The notes beneath the pieces were generated by a model that searched no databases, was not told where the DNA came from, and was given only the letters and a program-made list of their open reading frames with translations. Of a stretch of 64,000 nucleotides of DNA, positions 61,007 through 64,000 are shown one piece after another. Location of the stretch: assembly GCA_963837775.1 (NCBI GenBank), contig CAWIOX010000018.1, forward strand, positions 124,001 through 188,000. The letters run 5' to 3'. Positions within the stretch are counted from its first letter, which is position 1. Each line of letters starts with the position of its first letter. The position numbers were made by a program, and so were the translations under genes. This stretch comes from CAWIOX01 sp963837775. GTDB taxonomy: Bacteria; Pseudomonadota; Gammaproteobacteria; Burkholderiales; Burkholderiaceae_D.

Positions 61007-62452
61007 ATGGAACTGATCAACCAACAAATCGAACGTAAAGACTTCCAGGCCGAGCGCGTGGAGGTGCTGCAAACCTGGCCCACGGGCAAGGATGTGAATT
61101 TTGAAGAGGGCGTGCGCTACCAGCGCTCGATGCCGGACACCAAGCGTTTCTCTTCCGTGCTGCTGAAGGCCGACAAGGCAGGCAAGACGCTGTTCCAGCC
61201 GCGCGCCGGTGTCGCGCTGTTGAATGAGCACATCAATTTGCTGACCTACCTGGAAGGCTCGTGCGACCTGCTGCCGACCACCATCGATGCCTACACCCGT
61301 TTGAATCGCTATGAAGAAGCGGCCAGCGGCATCCTGCGATCGGAAGAGGCGGGCACCTCTTTGCTCAACGGCTTCCCGGCGGTGAACCACGGCTTGCGCG
61401 GTTGCCGCCGTGTGGTGGAGGCGCTGTCGAAGCCGGTGCAGGTACGCCATGGCACGCCGGACGCGCGCCTGCTGGCAGAAATCACGCTGGCGGCCGGCTT
61501 CACCGCGTATGAGGGCGGCGGGATTTCCTACAACATTCCTTACGCCAAGAAGGTGCCGCTGGAGCGCTCGATCCGCCACTGGCAGTACTGCGACCGCCTG
61601 GTCGGGATGTATGAAGAAGAGGGCGTTCGCATCAACCGCGAACCGTTCGGGCCGCTGTCCGGCACGCTGGTGCCGCCGTTTGTGTCGCATTGCGTGGCCA
61701 TCATCGAAGGACTGCTGGCGCTGGAGCAGGGCTGCAAGTGCATCACGCTGGGTTATGGGCAGGCCGGCAACATGGTGCAGGACATCGCGGCGATCCGCTC
61801 GCTGCGCGAACTGGGGCATGAGTATTTCCAGGCGGCCGGGTATGAAGACTATGAGCTGAGCACGGTGTTCCATCAGTGGATGGGCGGTTTCCCTGAAAAC
61901 GAATCGATGGCGTACTCGGTGATTTGCTGGGGCGCTGCGCTGGCGGCGATGTCCGGCGCGACCAAGGTGATCGTGAAGACGCCGCATGAGGCCAGCGGCG
62001 TGCCGACCAAGGAGGCCAACAAGCAGGGCCTGGAAGCCACCAGCCAGATCGTCAACATGGTGCGCGAACAGAACTTTCCGCACAGCGACGGCATGGATCG
62101 GGAGGTGGAACTGATCAAGCGCGAAGTGCGCGCGGTGTTGTCGATGGTGTTTGAACTGGGCAAGGGCGACGTCGCGGTGGGTGCGGTGCGGGCTTTCGAG
62201 GCGGGGGTGATGGATATCCCGTTTGCGCCGGCCGCCTGCAATGCCGGCAAGCTGATGCCGATCCGCGATCACGAAGGCGCGGTGCGCGTGTTCGACGCCG
62301 GACATGTGCCTCTGCCCGCCGACGTGATGACTTACCACCGTGAAAAAATTGCCGAGCGCGCCAAGGCCGAGAGCCGCGCAGCGTCATTCCAGATGGTGGT
62401 CGACGACATCTACGCGATTTCAAAAAGCCAGCTGGTCGGAAGACCGCAATGA
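61007..62452 (+). CDS. glmE: Glutamate mutase (methylaspartate mutase) subunit E
   Basis: A 481-residue catalytic subunit of glutamate mutase, a TIM barrel that binds glutamate and adenosylcobalamin with subunit S. N-terminal: RKDFQAERVEVLQTWPTGKD. The family stretches TPDARLLAEITLAAGFTAYE and GGISYNIPYAKKVPLERSI are intact and no frameshift is seen. The start lies six bases after the MITE, whose terminal repeat provides GAGGAA ten bases upstream. Expression thus may depend on the insertion. Confidence 0.9.
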   Translation: MELINQQIERKDFQAERVEVLQTWPTGKDVNFEEGVRYQRSMPDTKRFSSVLLKADKAGKTLFQPRAGVALLNEHINLLTYLEGSCDLLPTTIDAYTRLNRYEEAASGILRSEEAGTSLLNGFPAVNHGLRGCRRVVEALSKPVQVRHGTPDARLLAEITLAAGFTAYEGGGISYNIPYAKKVPLERSIRHWQYCDRLVGMYEEEGVRINREPFGPLSGTLVPPFVSHCVAIIEGLLALEQGCKCITLGYGQAGNMVQDIAAIRSLRELGHEYFQAAGYEDYELSTVFHQWMGGFPENESMAYSVICWGAALAAMSGATKVIVKTPHEASGVPTKEANKQGLEATSQIVNMVREQNFPHSDGMDREVELIKREVRAVLSMVFELGKGDVAVGAVRAFEAGVMDIPFAPAACNAGKLMPIRDHEGAVRVFDAGHVPLPADVMTYHREKIAERAKAESRAASFQMVVDDIYAISKSQLVGRPQ

Positions 62453-62495
62453 CATTCACATTCACATCCAACCTCACATCCATGAAAGTCAGATC

Positions 62496-63742
62496 ATGAA
62501 AATTACACGTGCCTTATTCGTTCGCGGCTTTTCCTCATTCTATTTCGACGATCAGAAGGCCATCAAGGAAGGCGCCGGGCAAGACGGCTTCGTCTACGTC
62601 GGCGACACGCTCACGCCGGGATTTAGCTCGGTGCGCCAGGCCGGCGAGTGCGTGTCGGTGCTGCTGCAGCTCGAAGACGGCAGCGTCGCGGTGGGCGACT
62701 GCGCAGCGGTGCAGTATTCCGGTGCCGGCGGGCGCGACCCCTTGTTCCTGGGCGCCAATTTCGTGCCCTTTCTCGAGCAGCACATCAAGCCATTGCTGGA
62801 AGGCCGCGACGCGAATGCGTTTCTCGCCAACGCCCGGTTTTTTGATACGGTCGAAATCGAAGGCCAGCGCCTGCACACCGCGATCCGCTATGGCCTGACG
62901 CAGGCGCTGCTGGACGCCGCCGCACTGGCCACCCACCGCCTGAAAGCGGAAGTGCTGTGCGCCGAGTACGGCCTGCCGGTGGTTGCCAAGGCGATTCCGC
63001 TGTTCGGGCAAAGCGGCGACGACCGTTATGCCGCGGTGGACAAGATGATCCTCAAGGGCGTCGATGTGCTGCCGCACGGACTGATCAACAACGTGCCCGA
63101 CAAGCTCGGCTACCAGGGTGAGAAAGCTGGAAGAGTACATCCGCTGGCTGGTCAAGCGCGTCGAACAGCTGGGCGCCGCACCCGGCTACCAACCCGATCT
63201 GCACATCGACGTGTACGGCACCATCGGCCTGATCTTCGACCACGATGCGGCCAGGGTCGCGAACTACATCGCCGGCCTGGAAAAAGCCGCCGGACCCTTG
63301 AATCTGTATATAGAAGGCCCGGTCGACGCCGGTTCCAAGGATGGCCAGATCGAGGAGATGGGCAAGATCACCGCGCACCTGGCGCGCATGGGCTCGCCGG
63401 TGAAGCTGGTGGCCGACGAGTGGTGCAACACCTATGAAGACATCGTCGCGTTCACCGATGCGAAATGTTGCCACATGGTGCAAATCAAGACGCCGGATCT
63501 GGGCAGCATCCACAACATCGTCGACGCGGTGCTGTACTGCAACGAACACGACATGGAAGCCTACCAGGGCGGCACCTGCAACGAGACCGACGTGTCGGCC
63601 CGCACCTGTGTTCACGTCGCGCTTGCCGCGCGGCCGATGCGCATGCTGGTGAAGCCGGGCATGGGTTTCGATGAGGGCATGAACATTGTCCACAACGAAA
63701 TGCACCGCACCATCGCATTGCTGCAAACCCGCGGCTGCATAG
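62496..63742 (+). pseudogene. mal: Methylaspartate ammonia-lyase, frameshifted
   Basis: Enolase-superfamily lyase (about 415 codons) that deaminates 3-methylaspartate to mesaconate. N-terminal: MKITRALFVRGFSSFYFDDQ. Substrate region IPLFGQSGDDRYAAVDKMIL and the catalytic-Lys motif QIKTPDLGSIHNIVDAVLYC are visible. The frame breaks near 63118: GYQGEKAGRVH versus LEEYIRWLVKRVEQLG. A second one-base shift near 63733 would end it as LQTRAA with TAG 63740-63742; as written the last frame runs to 63840. It is the fourth gene of the operon. Confidence 0.85.
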
Positions 63743-63939
63743 GCCGGACACGATTGAATTACGTGCACGTAAAGACGATGAAAAACACGGAAACAAGAAG
63801 GGGACACTGTATGTGCTATTCTGAGTTTTTCACACAATAACTTTCGGTATTTTTGACTATTTCGTACTATTCAGGCGAACTCACGGACCAACTGTTATTC
63901 AAAATAACTTCGTGAATCACCCTTTTCTGAAACGTCATT

Positions 63940-64000
63940 ATGTCAACTTCGCTACCGCTGGACGGCATCACCGTCATTTCGCTGGAACACGCAATCGCCG
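63940..64000 (+). CDS. Start of a CaiB/BaiF-family CoA-transferase, cut by window edge
   Basis: Twenty codons read MSTSLPLDGITVISLEHAIA, the characteristic N-terminus of family III (CaiB/BaiF) CoA-transferases. In methylaspartate pathways such an enzyme activates mesaconate to mesaconyl-CoA, so it fits the operon. No ribosome-binding site is obvious. The remainder lies beyond the right edge. Confidence 0.75.
   Translation, partial: MSTSLPLDGITVISLEHAIA

Overview
The window looks like the chromosome of a GC-rich betaproteobacterium, most likely in Burkholderiales/Oxalobacteraceae. The indicators are a fds-type NAD-dependent formate dehydrogenase operon, a phasin, a fused IcmF acyl-CoA mutase, a fused indolepyruvate ferredoxin oxidoreductase and a glutamate mutase/methylaspartate operon. 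The family-level placement is inferred from gene content. No rRNA, tRNA, CRISPR array or complete transposase gene was seen.

Layout: (1) 1-9.7 kb: a truncated OmpR-type regulator divergent from a Spy-like periplasmic protein, a lipoprotein, a frameshifted PhoD-like phosphatase, an acetylpolyamine amidohydrolase-like enzyme, a large surface lipoprotein followed by an outer-membrane barrel, and a DUF2867 protein. (2) 9.7-10.4 kb: an integron remnant, made of an intI fragment, a 57-bp attC site and a single GNAT cassette. (3) 10.6-28.2 kb: icmF behind a palindromic operator, the broken indolepyruvate oxidoreductase gene, two c-di-GMP enzymes, LysR and Lrp regulators with EamA and LysE exporters, phaP and roxA. 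(4) 28.3-47.5 kb: a metal (copper-type) resistance island. It holds CusS/CusR-like sensors, a multicopper oxidase, a Cu-type P1B ATPase, a CzcABC-like RND pump and small membrane proteins. An archaeal-type SAM synthetase, an AMP phosphorylase-like enzyme and a PRPP synthetase-like enzyme lie among these genes. (5) 47.7-55.3 kb: a lipoprotein, a Lys/Ala-rich secreted protein and the fdsGBACD formate dehydrogenase operon. (6) 55.7-64 kb: an ABC ATPase, a repeat protein, a LysR regulator, and a divergent operon for glutamate fermentation through methylaspartate (glmS, mutL, glmE, methylaspartate ammonia-lyase, then a CoA-transferase cut by the right edge).

Three structures are not explained by ordinary gene content. 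First, there is a family of six intergenic elements, each running 67 nt (68 in one copy) from GTAT to GTAT with a shared core. Second, two copies of a 224-bp MITE with CTAG target repeats sit in opposite orientation inside the fds and glm operons, each directly upstream of a start codon. Third, the SAM/AMP/PRPP enzyme set is embedded in the copper island.

The sequence carries at least sixteen apparent single-base frameshifts plus one internal amber codon in conserved genes. Several lie in short G or C runs, so consensus errors are likely for many of them. Genes reported here as broken may be intact in the organism.
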